DNA from: Actinomycetes bacterium
GTDB taxonomy: Bacteria; Actinomycetota; Actinomycetes; S36-B12
Length of the DNA: 33,073 bases
Assembly: GCA_014190275.1 (NCBI GenBank)
Contig: BJGE01000020.1
Coordinates: 1-33,073 of the forward strand
Direction of reading: 5' to 3'
A model generated the notes under the pieces. That model had not been told where the DNA came from. It worked only from the letters and a program-made list of their open reading frames with translations, and ran no database searches. A program made the position numbers and the translations under genes. Shown here piece after piece: positions 1 through 9,550 of this stretch; the first letter of the stretch is position 1, and each line of letters starts with the position of its first letter.

Positions 1-919
1 TGTCAAATACGGGGTGACCCGCGACTCCGTGCTCGGCCTTGAAGTGGTTCTTGCCGACGGTCGGGTCACTCGAATCGGACGACGCACCATCAAAGGCGTG
101 GCCGGCTACGACCTCACCGGGTTGATGGTCGGTAGCGAGGGCACCCTTGGCATTGTGACGATGGCGCGCCTAAAGCTGCGTGCGCTACCCCCGCCGCCAA
201 CAACCGCGGTGGCAGTATTCGCTGATGTTGGTGCGGCGGGCCGGGCCGTTGAGCAGATCATGGCGCGGTTGACCCCGAGCATGCTTGAGTTGATGGATCA
301 GGCGACCATCACGGCGGTGGAAACCTGGCGCCCGATGGGTCTTGATACCTCAGCCGGCGCCTTGCTGATCGCCCAGACCGACGCTGCGGGGAGTGCGGGT
401 ATTGCCGAAGCTGATCTGCTGCTCGAGATTTTTCAGCGCAATGGTGCGTCGGAGGCCTACCGGTCCGAGGATCTTGAGCAAGCCGAAATGCTCGTGGGCG
501 CCAGGCGCATGGCGATCCCCGCCCTGGAGATGATGGGGGATTGGCTGCTTGACGATATTGCGGTACCGCGTTCGCAACTAGCGCAAGCGATGGTCATGAT
601 CGCGGAGATTGGGCAGCGAAATGACGTCTTCATCGGCACCTTCGGCCATGCCGGTGACGGCAACCTGCACCCGACGATTGTGGTCCCCCGCGGTGACGAA
701 GAGGCTGCGGCTCGTGCGATGGTCGCCTTCAGTGAGATTCTTGACGTCGCCCTAAAAGTTGGCGGCACAGTCACCGGTGAACACGGCATTGGCACCTTAA
801 AGCGGGAGCACCTAGCTCTCGAACTTGATGAAGTCGCGACTGATTTGCATTCGCGCGTGAAAGCCGCCTGGGATCCACTGGGGATTTTGAATCCCGGCAA
901 AGCGCTGCCGCGCTGGTAG
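1..919 (+). CDS. FAD-linked oxidase (glycolate oxidase GlcD-like), C-terminal part; 5' end outside window
   Basis: Frame open from window edge; translation has FAD-binding/oxidase C-terminal motifs (VVLADGRVTRIG, KGVAGYDLTGLMVGSEGTLGIVT, GHAGDGNLHP, GEHGIGTLK, DPLGILNPGK). Confidence 0.9.
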   Translation, partial: VKYGVTRDSVLGLEVVLADGRVTRIGRRTIKGVAGYDLTGLMVGSEGTLGIVTMARLKLRALPPPPTTAVAVFADVGAAGRAVEQIMARLTPSMLELMDQATITAVETWRPMGLDTSAGALLIAQTDAAGSAGIAEADLLLEIFQRNGASEAYRSEDLEQAEMLVGARRMAIPALEMMGDWLLDDIAVPRSQLAQAMVMIAEIGQRNDVFIGTFGHAGDGNLHPTIVVPRGDEEAAARAMVAFSEILDVALKVGGTVTGEHGIGTLKREHLALELDEVATDLHSRVKAAWDPLGILNPGKALPRW

Positions 920-932
920 CAGCGGCGCTCAA

Positions 933-3782
933 CTACTCAAGTCGAATATTTGGCAGTACCTTGCCGAGCCAGCGTGGCACCCACCAGTTGGCTTTTCCGA
1001 ATAGGGTCATCAACGACGGTACCAAAATCAGTCGCACGATGAAGGCATCAATGAGCACCGCAGAAGCTAGCGCAACTCCGAACAATTTGATGGTGTCAAT
1101 CGGAGTCGGCACGAATGACAGGAACACACTCGTCATGATCGCGGCGGCCGCGACAACAACGCGCCCGGAGCCGGCCAATCCAAGGCGTACCGAGAGCGAA
1201 TTATCTTTAGACGTTTCCCACTCTTCGCGCATGCGCGAAACTAAGAACACGTGATAATCCATCGAGAGGCCAAATAGCGCGGCGAACACCATGATTGGCA
1301 AGAAGGGCAAGATCGGACCGGTGCCGGTGACCCCGAGGATCGAATCGCCAAACCCCAATTGAAATACCGCGACCGTGACACCTAATGCCCCAGCGAAGCT
1401 AAGTAGTGAGGTTAGAGCGGCGGTTAACGGGATGAGCAGCGAGTGGAAGAGCAGCATTAGGGCGATGAAGCCCAAGCCGACAACGAGAAGCAAGAACACC
1501 GGCAGTGCGGCCGTTAATCGCGTGGTGAAATCCTCCGCAACGGCTTGGGTGCCCCCCACATAGATTTTTGTTCCGGACTCTGCGAGCACCTTGGGTGCGG
1601 TCTGGGTGCGGATGACGTCGAGCAATGCACCGGTTGCTTTGTCAGATGGCGAGGTACTGGGTTGCACGATGACCGAGGTGACTGTGCCGCCGGATCCGAA
1701 TACTGATTTATCTAGTTTGAGTATCGGCAGCATGCCTGAGGAGGGGATGGTTTGCGCCACGCCCGGTGTCGCCTCCAGCGCTTCGATGGTTTTGCCCAGT
1801 GCCTCGTAATCGTCCTTACTTGAAGTCTCGACCGCGAGGAAGAAAGGCCCGTTCACCCCGGGGCCGAAGCCTTCGGCCAAGAGATCGAAGCCGATGCGCT
1901 GCGGGCTGCCGGCTGCGGCGCTCGAATCATCCGGAAAGCCCAACTGCATTGAGGTGGCCGGGAAAGCCAGACCGCCGACGATGGCGAGGGCAATGAGCGC
2001 AGGGATTATCGGCTTACGTTGCAGGAGTTTGCCGTAGGAGTTCCAGCGCGAGGTTTGTGGATCAAAAGCCTGTGGGTGCCTGGCCCACGGGGCGCGCAGG
2101 CTGAGGGCGCGGGCCCCCAACAGGGAGAGCAATGCGGGCATCATGACAAGGGCAGACAGCAGCACCAGCAGGACGGCTACCGCTGCGGCAAGGGCGAGCC
2201 CGTTGAAGAAGTTGATTTTGAGCACGAACATACCTAGCAGTGCGATGATGACGGTTGAGCCGGCGAACAGGACGGCCTTGCCGGCGGTGCCCACCGCAGT
2301 CAGCGCAGCTTCCTTCGGCGCCAATTGTGATCTAACACCTTGGTTGAATCTATTTAGGATGAAAAGTGCGTAGTCAATACCGACGCCAAGGCCGATCATC
2401 GCCGCCAGCGTAGGCGCAAATGATGCAACGTCGGTGAGGTGTGCTACCACCAAGATCATTAACTGCCCAGCCACCAAGCCGGTGAGGGCGACAACGATGG
2501 GTAGGCCCGCTGCGACAAGTGACCCGAAGGCGAGGAGCAAAATGATGATTGCGGCAAGCAGGCCAATCACCTGTGCGGTATCGGGTCCGAGCCCGGCTGC
2601 GTCAAGCGCCGCCCCGGAGCCACCGACCACCAAAGCCGCAGTGCCGCCATCCCTGACCAGTGCGGCAATCCGATCGGTCTGATCGGTCGAAGGTGTAGTG
2701 CTGTTAAGAGTGACGGTTGCGTAGGCCACCTTGTCGTCCGCCGACACCGAAGAGATCACCTTTTGGGTCGCGGCCGCGGCTTTTTCGATAACCTTTATCT
2801 CGGCCTTGACTTTATTCATGGCCGCGATTGCCTTGGCGACGTCTTTGGGTAAGCCTGCTGCGAGAGCAGCGAGCTTTTTCGGATCCGCCTTGGCTAGGTC
2901 TTTGAGAACCTCTGGTGGCAATTTCGCAAACTTCGCCAGATCACCGAATCCCTGGGTGACCGCATCGATTTCAGATCGGGTAATGCCCACCAGGAACGAC
3001 AGATCCTCAGGGGTCAATTTCGCGAGCGCATCCAATGTCGGTTTCGAAGCTTCAGCGAATGGCTTCAGCGCGGGCCACTTGGCGACCAGTGCGGCGAGGT
3101 CGACCGCCGGCAGGTTCACAAACACATCGAGGCCACCCACCGCGATCAAGGCGATCTTGATATCAGTCGCGTTGAGCCCGACCAAGAACCGCAGGTCAGC
3201 CGGGGTGATCGCCGCTAGAGCGTCAAGTACTGGGCGCGGTGCCGAAGCAAGGTGGGCGATCTCAGGGAGCGAGCGCCCTATAGCGGCCAATTTTGCGGGA
3301 TCAGTTTTCTCAATGGGAGCCAACGAGTCCAGGGCATCAACCGCGGCGTTGATCTTGTCCTCGGGTATACCGGTTACTTTCGAAATCTCGGCTCGCGCCG
3401 CCTGGCGCACCGCCTTGCGAAAGTCAACCGGCGTGGCCTTTGGGCACTTGGTCCCGAAATTCTTACCGTACGGGCCGGCAACGCATTCGGTGAAGGGCAG
3501 GGCGGCCAGTGCTTTGAGGGTGGGCTCAATCGCTGACTTGGTGGCAGCTGAGGTCACCGATGCGTTTGGGGTCGACCACACCACCTTGAAACTTGAAGTG
3601 GTTGATGGCTTACCGGCTAAGGCGCTGAGCATGTTCTGTGCGGTGGTTGAGGAGGCCCCCGGTAGAGCGAAGCTGTCATTGAAGGTGCCGGCGAAGCGCA
3701 TGGCGCCAAACCCAATAAGCACAATTAGCAGGAACCAAGCGATAAGTGCTCGCACCGGTTGATTAACGGCCCAACGACTCAC
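933..3782 (-). CDS. MMPL family (RND-type) transporter with a repeat-containing extracytoplasmic domain
   Basis: 949 aa; two TM blocks; GLGVGIDYALFILNRF and FGLSMDYHVFLVSRMREEW are MMPL motifs. Confidence 0.93.
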   Translation of the reverse strand: MSRWAVNQPVRALIAWFLLIVLIGFGAMRFAGTFNDSFALPGASSTTAQNMLSALAGKPSTTSSFKVVWSTPNASVTSAATKSAIEPTLKALAALPFTECVAGPYGKNFGTKCPKATPVDFRKAVRQAARAEISKVTGIPEDKINAAVDALDSLAPIEKTDPAKLAAIGRSLPEIAHLASAPRPVLDALAAITPADLRFLVGLNATDIKIALIAVGGLDVFVNLPAVDLAALVAKWPALKPFAEASKPTLDALAKLTPEDLSFLVGITRSEIDAVTQGFGDLAKFAKLPPEVLKDLAKADPKKLAALAAGLPKDVAKAIAAMNKVKAEIKVIEKAAAATQKVISSVSADDKVAYATVTLNSTTPSTDQTDRIAALVRDGGTAALVVGGSGAALDAAGLGPDTAQVIGLLAAIIILLLAFGSLVAAGLPIVVALTGLVAGQLMILVVAHLTDVASFAPTLAAMIGLGVGIDYALFILNRFNQGVRSQLAPKEAALTAVGTAGKAVLFAGSTVIIALLGMFVLKINFFNGLALAAAVAVLLVLLSALVMMPALLSLLGARALSLRAPWARHPQAFDPQTSRWNSYGKLLQRKPIIPALIALAIVGGLAFPATSMQLGFPDDSSAAAGSPQRIGFDLLAEGFGPGVNGPFFLAVETSSKDDYEALGKTIEALEATPGVAQTIPSSGMLPILKLDKSVFGSGGTVTSVIVQPSTSPSDKATGALLDVIRTQTAPKVLAESGTKIYVGGTQAVAEDFTTRLTAALPVFLLLVVGLGFIALMLLFHSLLIPLTAALTSLLSFAGALGVTVAVFQLGFGDSILGVTGTGPILPFLPIMVFAALFGLSMDYHVFLVSRMREEWETSKDNSLSVRLGLAGSGRVVVAAAAIMTSVFLSFVPTPIDTIKLFGVALASAVLIDAFIVRLILVPSLMTLFGKANWWVPRWLGKVLPNIRLE

Positions 3783-3852
3783 ATGTCACCCCAAAGTTTG
3801 CGGAAAATTCATACCCCTAGGCCGGGTTTCGGGTAATCATCACATCTTCTTC

Positions 3853-3881
3853 GCCAGTTAACCGAGCAAACTGGCTTTTTT
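3853..3881 (+). terminator. Hairpin GCCAGTT-N9-AACTGGC followed by TTTTTT on + strand
   Basis: 7-bp perfect stem plus T6 read directly; lies between prx 3' end and MMPL start (both minus strand). Confidence 0.55.
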
Positions 3882-3892
3882 ACGAAAACGAC

Positions 3893-4552
3893 CTACACCT
3901 TAGGCTGAGGTGTCCAGCGTAGGTACGGCTTAACTTCCTCGACATCGCCGAACTTTTCAATCGCATCGGCGGTTGAAACTGTCGGCGAGACGATCACCCT
4001 GCTGCCTAATTGCCAGTTAGCCGGGGTGGCGACGGTGGCCTTGTCGGTGAGTTGCAGTGCATCGACAACGCGCAGGATTTCGTCGAAGTTGCGACCAACT
4101 GATTTCGGATACGTAAGTGTTAAGCGCACTTTATTTGCCGGGTCAATGATGAAGACCGAGCGAACGGTTGACGTGTCACCGGCATTTGGGTGCAACATGT
4201 CATAAAGGTTGGACACGGTGCGATCTGGATCGGCAATGATGGGGAAATTAAGCGGATTGCCGGTTACTTCGCCGATATCACCGGCCCAAGCGTTGTGATC
4301 CGATACTGAGTCAACCGAGATCGCGATGGCTTTTACGTTGCGCTTGTCGAACTCGCCTTTAAGGCCAGCGGTGGCGCCAAGTTCGGTAGTGCAGACTGGA
4401 GTGAAATCGGCCGGGTGGCTGAAGAATACTGTCCAGGCACCCTGTTTCCAATCGTGGAAGTCGATAGGGCCATCGGTGGTGTCTGCTTTGAAGTCTGGGG
4501 CTTCGTCGCCGAGTCGAATCGTCACGGGCAACTCACTTTCGCTAGGGATCAT
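3893..4552 (-). CDS. Peroxiredoxin (AhpC/TSA, 1-Cys/Prx6-like)
   Basis: HPADFTPVCTTELG active site and Prx6-like C-terminal domain. Confidence 0.92.
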   Translation of the reverse strand: MIPSESELPVTIRLGDEAPDFKADTTDGPIDFHDWKQGAWTVFFSHPADFTPVCTTELGATAGLKGEFDKRNVKAIAISVDSVSDHNAWAGDIGEVTGNPLNFPIIADPDRTVSNLYDMLHPNAGDTSTVRSVFIIDPANKVRLTLTYPKSVGRNFDEILRVVDALQLTDKATVATPANWQLGSRVIVSPTVSTADAIEKFGDVEEVKPYLRWTPQPKV

Positions 4553-4631
4553 CGAAGCGCTGGTAGCGCAGCGAATTTACAGTAAACGTGACTTTAGCAA
4601 GTTATCGGCAGCTATGAAACCGGTGATTTCG

Positions 4632-5528
4632 CTAATTCGAACTGGTCGCAATCGGCACCTGAGCTCGAGCGGTCACCAGGGCAGATAAACTCAAGCTCAG
4701 TTCGGCCCGTAGGGGTTGGGAGCGCGCGACGATTAGCCGTTGCTGCTCAACATAGTCGCGCCGACCTTCGGCAGTTTCGATGCAAATCGGCTCATATCCA
4801 AGGTCAATCAGGTCGTAGGGGGCGGCACGCATGTCCAAGGTTCGAGCTGAGCGGGCCAGCTCGAAACAATCGGCAATCAGCTCACTCCTGATGAACGGGC
4901 TGAACCACATCGCATACTTATAGAGATCCATGTTGGCATGCAGGCACCCGGGCTGCTCAAGGTCAGGCTGGCTTTCGCGGCTGGGTTCAAAGCTGTTAAG
5001 TGGCGTTGCCGCCTTTGTGAAGAATCGGTAGGCATCAATATGCGTACAGCGGAGCCCGAGCTCATCGACGGTGGCGGTGAGTTCAGCATTTGTGACACGC
5101 AGCGGAAAACTGCCATGACGAATATCGGGGGTCTGGTAAACCATCGCCCACTCATGAAGGCCGAAACAATTAAGTTGCGCGGGGCGAGCACTAGTGCCAG
5201 CGAGTAATCGAATCACCAAATCCAGTCGGTCCGCTTTCGCCTCGAGCTGACTAACGTCGGCCGTTATGCCATTAGCGTCGTTATTGAGTCGCCGGTACGC
5301 CGGATGCGGGTCGAATTCCGTGACATCGCCTTGGAGCTCAACCCCGTGGCCGGGATGCCAGGACAGGAGCTTATTCACCGAATACGGGTAGTAGTCGAAC
5401 AGGAAGTCATCAACCGGATGCGTAAGGCCGCTCTTGCGCCTTTCGAGCCGTGGAGTGACCCAAGGCAGGACGCGCTCGGTGTGGGCGAGCTGGCGGGCCC
5501 GCCACTGCGGTTCCAAGAGCGCGATCAC
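4632..5528 (-). CDS. Putative 3-methyladenine DNA glycosylase (actinobacterial type)
   Basis: 298 aa; N-terminus ERVLPWVTPRLERRKSGLTHPVDDFLFDYYPY...WHPGHGVEL resembles actinobacterial proteins annotated this way; overlaps next gene by 4 bp. Confidence 0.6.
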   Translation of the reverse strand: MIALLEPQWRARQLAHTERVLPWVTPRLERRKSGLTHPVDDFLFDYYPYSVNKLLSWHPGHGVELQGDVTEFDPHPAYRRLNNDANGITADVSQLEAKADRLDLVIRLLAGTSARPAQLNCFGLHEWAMVYQTPDIRHGSFPLRVTNAELTATVDELGLRCTHIDAYRFFTKAATPLNSFEPSRESQPDLEQPGCLHANMDLYKYAMWFSPFIRSELIADCFELARSARTLDMRAAPYDLIDLGYEPICIETAEGRRDYVEQQRLIVARSQPLRAELSLSLSALVTARAQVPIATSSN

Positions 5529-6694
5529 GTGTCGACCGGCACTAGACCCATGTCGGCGCAGCCGCGCACCAGGGCAGCTAGCCCAAAGGCATCAACGGGG
5601 CCGAGGGCGCCGCCGGTATCGGCCGGATGCGCCAAGCACATCGCCGCGGACCAAGCGAGTGATTCCGCCGTCAACGAATACGGAGACGGGCCGGTAACTT
5701 GAACATGCGAGAGTTGGCGCCCGACACCATCAAAGGTCCGGGCGACCGCAATTGAGTAATTGGTATCGCGTTGGCGTTTCGTGGGTCCTAGCCCGGTGGT
5801 TTCGCCAACCGCGGATTTAACGCCTCGGTGCATGAGGTTGCTCAGTCCGGGAATACGCGCGGCGGTGCTCATAGCACTGCTTGCTGCACTTGCCACCCGG
5901 GTGGCTTTGCCGGCCCACCCCAGATAGACCCCAACATCTTGCACTGAATGGTCAAATCGGGGGAGCGCGAAATGTTCGCTGCCACCCACCGAAAGCCCAG
6001 CGAGAGTCTTACCATCGACCTCGAAGCTGCTGGTGCTTCGCGCACTGCGTTCGGTGCTGATGCCACCATGATGAAATGCAAATGACGGTGCGAGCATTAT
6101 TGCGGCGGCACTTGCTTTAGTGCCACTGCTTATACCGAAACTTTCACCGCCAACGAAGTAACCAATCTCAACTCGTGTTGGCACCGCGCCCATGGATCGG
6201 GCCTGTTGCAACGCGAGTGCGCCGGCGAGATTGCCCGGCACGTAGTCGTAGCCGAAGGCGGTCAGTAGCCGGGCCCCCGTCACCTGCGCCTTCGAGTCGT
6301 AGTGTTCGAAAACTTCACGGATAAATGGCGGTTCGCCGGTGGAGTCGACATAACTAGCGCCGGCATTGATTGCCGCCGTGATGGCCGGGGCGCCCAGGTG
6401 GGTGAAAGGCCCGACCGTGGACACCAGCACATCAGCGGGTGAAGCCAGCAGCGCGTTGACGCTGCCTTGGTCGCCGACCTCGGCAACCTGCCAGGTGGGG
6501 GCGGAATCGATCGGCGCAAAAGGCGCCAACTCGGCAACCAACTCGGTCAACGCGGCCGCAGAGCGCCCGGCTAGAACGGGCGCTAATCCGGCGCGCACCA
6601 TCGACTCGGCGGCAAGGCGCCCGGTATAGCCGGTGGCGCCGAAGAGGATGACGCGGCCGGTCTTTTGCTGGCCCGTCGTGGTTGGCTGGCTCAC
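5525..6694 (-). CDS. Saccharopine dehydrogenase-like / trans-acting enoyl reductase family oxidoreductase
   Basis: Rossmann start VILFGATGYTGRLAAESMVRAG, VSTVGPFTHLG, YVDSTGEPPFIREV. Confidence 0.85.
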   Translation of the reverse strand: MSQPTTTGQQKTGRVILFGATGYTGRLAAESMVRAGLAPVLAGRSAAALTELVAELAPFAPIDSAPTWQVAEVGDQGSVNALLASPADVLVSTVGPFTHLGAPAITAAINAGASYVDSTGEPPFIREVFEHYDSKAQVTGARLLTAFGYDYVPGNLAGALALQQARSMGAVPTRVEIGYFVGGESFGISSGTKASAAAIMLAPSFAFHHGGISTERSARSTSSFEVDGKTLAGLSVGGSEHFALPRFDHSVQDVGVYLGWAGKATRVASAASSAMSTAARIPGLSNLMHRGVKSAVGETTGLGPTKRQRDTNYSIAVARTFDGVGRQLSHVQVTGPSPYSLTAESLAWSAAMCLAHPADTGGALGPVDAFGLAALVRGCADMGLVPVDT

Positions 6695-6734
6695 AGTCGG
6701 CCACGCTACGCCACCGGTGCCCTATCCTTTGGGG

Positions 6735-8120
6735 GTGTCCAATCACCAAGGGTCTGCGATGTGGCATCCGTTCGCCGATATGTCGGTGGTGGCCGGCCAC
6801 GATTTCGTCATCACCTCCGGGCAAGGGGCCCACGTCACCGCCGCTGATGGCCGCACCTATCTAGACGCGACGGCGGCTCTTTGGTACTGCAATGTGGGTC
6901 ACGGGCGCACCGAAATCGCCGATGCGGCAGCCGCGCAGATGCGCGCGATTGCCTCTTATTCGTCCTTCGGTGATTATGCGACCCAGCCAACCCTTGAGCT
7001 GGCTGACCGCTTGGCGGCCTTATCGGGTCTGTCCGACGCGAAGGTGTTCTTCACCTCCGGCGGCAGTGACGCGGTTGATACGGCTCTGAAAATGGTCAGC
7101 CGGTACTGGTCATTACGCGGTGAGCCGAAGCGGACTCGAATAATTGCGCGACACCGTTCATATCACGGTATGCATGTTGCCGGGACTTCGCTCGGAGGTA
7201 TCCCAGCAAATCGTGATGGCCACGGTGAGCCAGATCCCAGGATCCAAAACGTGGCTTGGGATGATGCCGAAGCGCTGGCGCGAGAGATTGATGCCATTGG
7301 GTCGCAGAATGTCGCAGCGTTCTTCTGCGAACCGGTTATTGGGGCGGGCGGGGTCTACCCACCACCTGATGGCTACCTGGTGCGGGTGCGAGATATCTGC
7401 AAGGAACGGGGGGTACTACTGGTCGCCGATGAAGTTATCTGCGGATACGGCCGCACCGGGTCAATGTTTGCCTCGCAACGCTGGGATATGCAACCGGATC
7501 TGATCTTGACGGCCAAAGGCCTAACCTCGGGCTACCTGCCGATGGGGGCGGTGCTGGTCAGCGGCCATATTGCTGAGCCATTCTGGAATACCCCGGGGCT
7601 GGTCTGGCGGCATGGCTACACCTACTCCGGGCACGCGACGGCAGCCGTTGTTGCGAGCGTGAATCTAGACATCATTGAGCGGGAGCAACTCGTTGAGCGC
7701 GTCGCTGACCTGGCCCCGGTACTTTCAGCCGTGCTAAACCCGTTAGCCGGGCACAGTCATGTGGCCGATGTGCGCACCATTGGGCTACTGGGCGCCGTGC
7801 AGTTACGCCCCGAAATCATCAAGGAGGATCCAACCATCGGCGCCCGGCTGGTGCGAGCCGCCCGCTCGCGCGGGGTGTTAACCAGGTTGTTGGCCGACGG
7901 CGGCCTGCAGGTCTCACCGCCGTTTGTGATCACCCGCGAAGATCTGCACGCGATGGGCCGGGCTTTTGATGAGTCACTCGGTGAGGTGGGCTCCACCCGA
8001 GCCAACCCGGATCAGCTCAACGCTGACCTGCTGCCGGACATTACCTTCGACGAGTCCGGCGGCTTCGCTTCAAGTGATAGTCGGCTACTCGCTGAAGTGC
8101 CGCCGCATCACGGGGCGTGA
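6735..8120 (+). CDS. Class III (PLP-dependent) aminotransferase
   Basis: ORF 6633-8120 trimmed to GTG at 6735; motifs FFTSGGSDAVDTALKM, VLLVADEVICGYGRTG, LTAKGLTSGYLPMGAV. Confidence 0.92.
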   Translation: MSNHQGSAMWHPFADMSVVAGHDFVITSGQGAHVTAADGRTYLDATAALWYCNVGHGRTEIADAAAAQMRAIASYSSFGDYATQPTLELADRLAALSGLSDAKVFFTSGGSDAVDTALKMVSRYWSLRGEPKRTRIIARHRSYHGMHVAGTSLGGIPANRDGHGEPDPRIQNVAWDDAEALAREIDAIGSQNVAAFFCEPVIGAGGVYPPPDGYLVRVRDICKERGVLLVADEVICGYGRTGSMFASQRWDMQPDLILTAKGLTSGYLPMGAVLVSGHIAEPFWNTPGLVWRHGYTYSGHATAAVVASVNLDIIEREQLVERVADLAPVLSAVLNPLAGHSHVADVRTIGLLGAVQLRPEIIKEDPTIGARLVRAARSRGVLTRLLADGGLQVSPPFVITREDLHAMGRAFDESLGEVGSTRANPDQLNADLLPDITFDESGGFASSDSRLLAEVPPHHGA

Positions 8121-8485
8121 TTTTGTTTCAGCAGGTCGCGGATCTCAGTGAGCAGTTTGACATCGGCGGGCGTGGCATCCACGGCGCCTTGACCGGTCTT
8201 CCTTCGATATGAGTTCATCGGGACGACGAAGATGAAGTAGATGACCGTCAAGGTAATGATAAAAGTGATGAGGGCATTGAGCATTATGGTGATGTCGATG
8301 ACTTGATCGCGCACCGTGATCTGGCCGACATCAATTCCGCCGCCCAAGAAGATTCCGACAACAGGATTGATCAGTGCCTCCGAAAATGCGCCGACCAGGG
8401 TTGAGAAGGCAGCACCTACCACAAATGCAACAGCCAGGTCGATGACATTGCCGCGCAGTACGAACTCTCGAAACCCCTTAAACAC
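8108..8485 (-). CDS. mscL: Large-conductance mechanosensitive channel MscL
   Basis: MFKGFREFVLRGNVIDLAVAFVVGAAFSTLV is diagnostic. Confidence 0.97.
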   Translation of the reverse strand: MFKGFREFVLRGNVIDLAVAFVVGAAFSTLVGAFSEALINPVVGIFLGGGIDVGQITVRDQVIDITIMLNALITFIITLTVIYFIFVVPMNSYRRKTGQGAVDATPADVKLLTEIRDLLKQNHAP

Positions 8486-8530
8486 TTGGCCTCCCAGGTA
8501 ACTGTTGCGGTTACTTTTACCAAGGTACCG

Positions 8531-8986
8531 CTACCGCGGGCTGGTGGGATGTAAGGCGAAGGTGAGATCGCCGGTGCCGGTCGCGCCGGCAATGCGCAGT
8601 GCTGTTAATTCATCGACCGCGACTACGACGATTGCCGAAGCTGAAGACATAAACCCGCCGGCGGCCGGCACCCCGGTCACTAGCGCACCACGGGCCACCG
8701 TTGAGGCGGTGCCGCTATCAGAAATGGCGATTACGTCGATGACATCACCGAGATGTAGCAACCCAGCGGCGGCAGGTGGTGATAGGGGCACCGGTATTGC
8801 GCGCTCGCCTGGATCCAAGGTGGTGATGGAGTGGGCGGCCTCGGTAGCGGGAAGGTCACCGGCCGAGCGCACCGAGCCCAAGGCGGTAAGCACGGCTAGG
8901 GCCGCGCAGGTTGCGGCCAATGCCCGCCGGTGGCGCCTGATGAATTGCGCGGGGGCGCCCGTGCGAAGTTTTCGCAGGTTGATCAT
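8531..8986 (-). CDS. SAF-domain / CpaB-RcpC-like protein with N-terminal TM
   Basis: Position between mscL and fmdB/ruc; LPATEAAHSITTLDPGERAIPVPLSPPAAAGLLHLGDVIDVIAI is SAF/CpaB-like. Confidence 0.75.
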   Translation of the reverse strand: MINLRKLRTGAPAQFIRRHRRALAATCAALAVLTALGSVRSAGDLPATEAAHSITTLDPGERAIPVPLSPPAAAGLLHLGDVIDVIAISDSGTASTVARGALVTGVPAAGGFMSSASAIVVVAVDELTALRIAGATGTGDLTFALHPTSPR

Positions 8987-9051
8987 GGATGAAGGCTAAG
9001 CAAAACCGGGTGATCCTGCGATTAGTTATCCACAGGCCCGATGATGAGGGA

Positions 9052-9435
9052 TCAGGAGGTGGTGGCTGGCGCTGCGGACTTAGGCGCGGCTTCGGACTTC
9101 TTGGCTGGCTCGCTCGGCTTGGCGTCTCCGGACTTGGCGTCGCCGGACTTGTTGTCGCCGGACTTGCTGTCGCCGGACTTGGCGTCGCCGGATTTGCTGT
9201 CGCCGGATTTGCTGTCGCCGGACTTGGCGGTGCTGGCGGTTGAGTCACTTTTCTTGTCACGGTAGTCGGTGCGGTAGAAGCCAGAGCCCTTGAAAACCAC
9301 CCCGACGTTAGTGAACAGCTTGCGTAGGCCCGGGTCACCGCAAACCGGGCAGATGGTCAAAGTGGCGTCGGTGATCGGCTGCACGACCTCATGATTGGTT
9401 TCACAGGTCGAACACGCATATTCATACGTGGGCAC
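9052..9435 (-). CDS. ruc: FmdB-family zinc-ribbon protein, likely orthologue of M. tuberculosis Rv0991c (Ruc), with repetitive disordered tail
   Basis: MPTYEYACSTCETNHEVVQPITDATLTICPVCGDPGLRKLF: two CxxC knuckles; tail of SGD[SAN]K pentapeptides; synteny with 5-FCL/galU/rimJ; CIRCE upstream; GTG start. Confidence 0.88.
   Translation of the reverse strand: MPTYEYACSTCETNHEVVQPITDATLTICPVCGDPGLRKLFTNVGVVFKGSGFYRTDYRDKKSDSTASTAKSGDSKSGDSKSGDAKSGDSKSGDNKSGDAKSGDAKPSEPAKKSEAAPKSAAPATTS
9121..9234. repeat. Tandem 15-bp minisatellite (consensus TTGGCGTCGCCGGAC / TTGCTGTCGCCGGAC) coding for SGDxK repeats
   Basis: About 7 consecutive near-identical 15-bp units read directly. Confidence 0.9.
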
Positions 9436-9447
9436 GGATCCTCCGAA

Positions 9448-9474
9448 TTAGCACTCGCGGTTATAGAGTGCTAA
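9448..9474. promoter_or_regulatory. CIRCE element (HrcA operator)
   Basis: TTAGCACTC-GCGGTTATA-GAGTGCTAA: perfect 9-9-9 match to the canonical CIRCE, 13 nt upstream of the fmdB/ruc start. Confidence 0.95.
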
Positions 9475-9550
9475 GTGTGCCCGGTCGGGGCGCATTCGTC
9501 CAATCGCCGCCTTGCAGGGCAGGAGTGCAGCAGATCCGTAGGGTTTGGCC

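Noticed and set aside
2731-3762. 343-aa + strand ORF antisense to MMPL
   Set aside because: Alternate-frame shadow of a high-GC gene; low-complexity Ala/Ser translation and no recognisable domain.
9041-9265. + strand ORF with SPDLLSPDL repeats
   Set aside because: Antisense reading of the SGDxK minisatellite; fmdB/ruc is the true gene.
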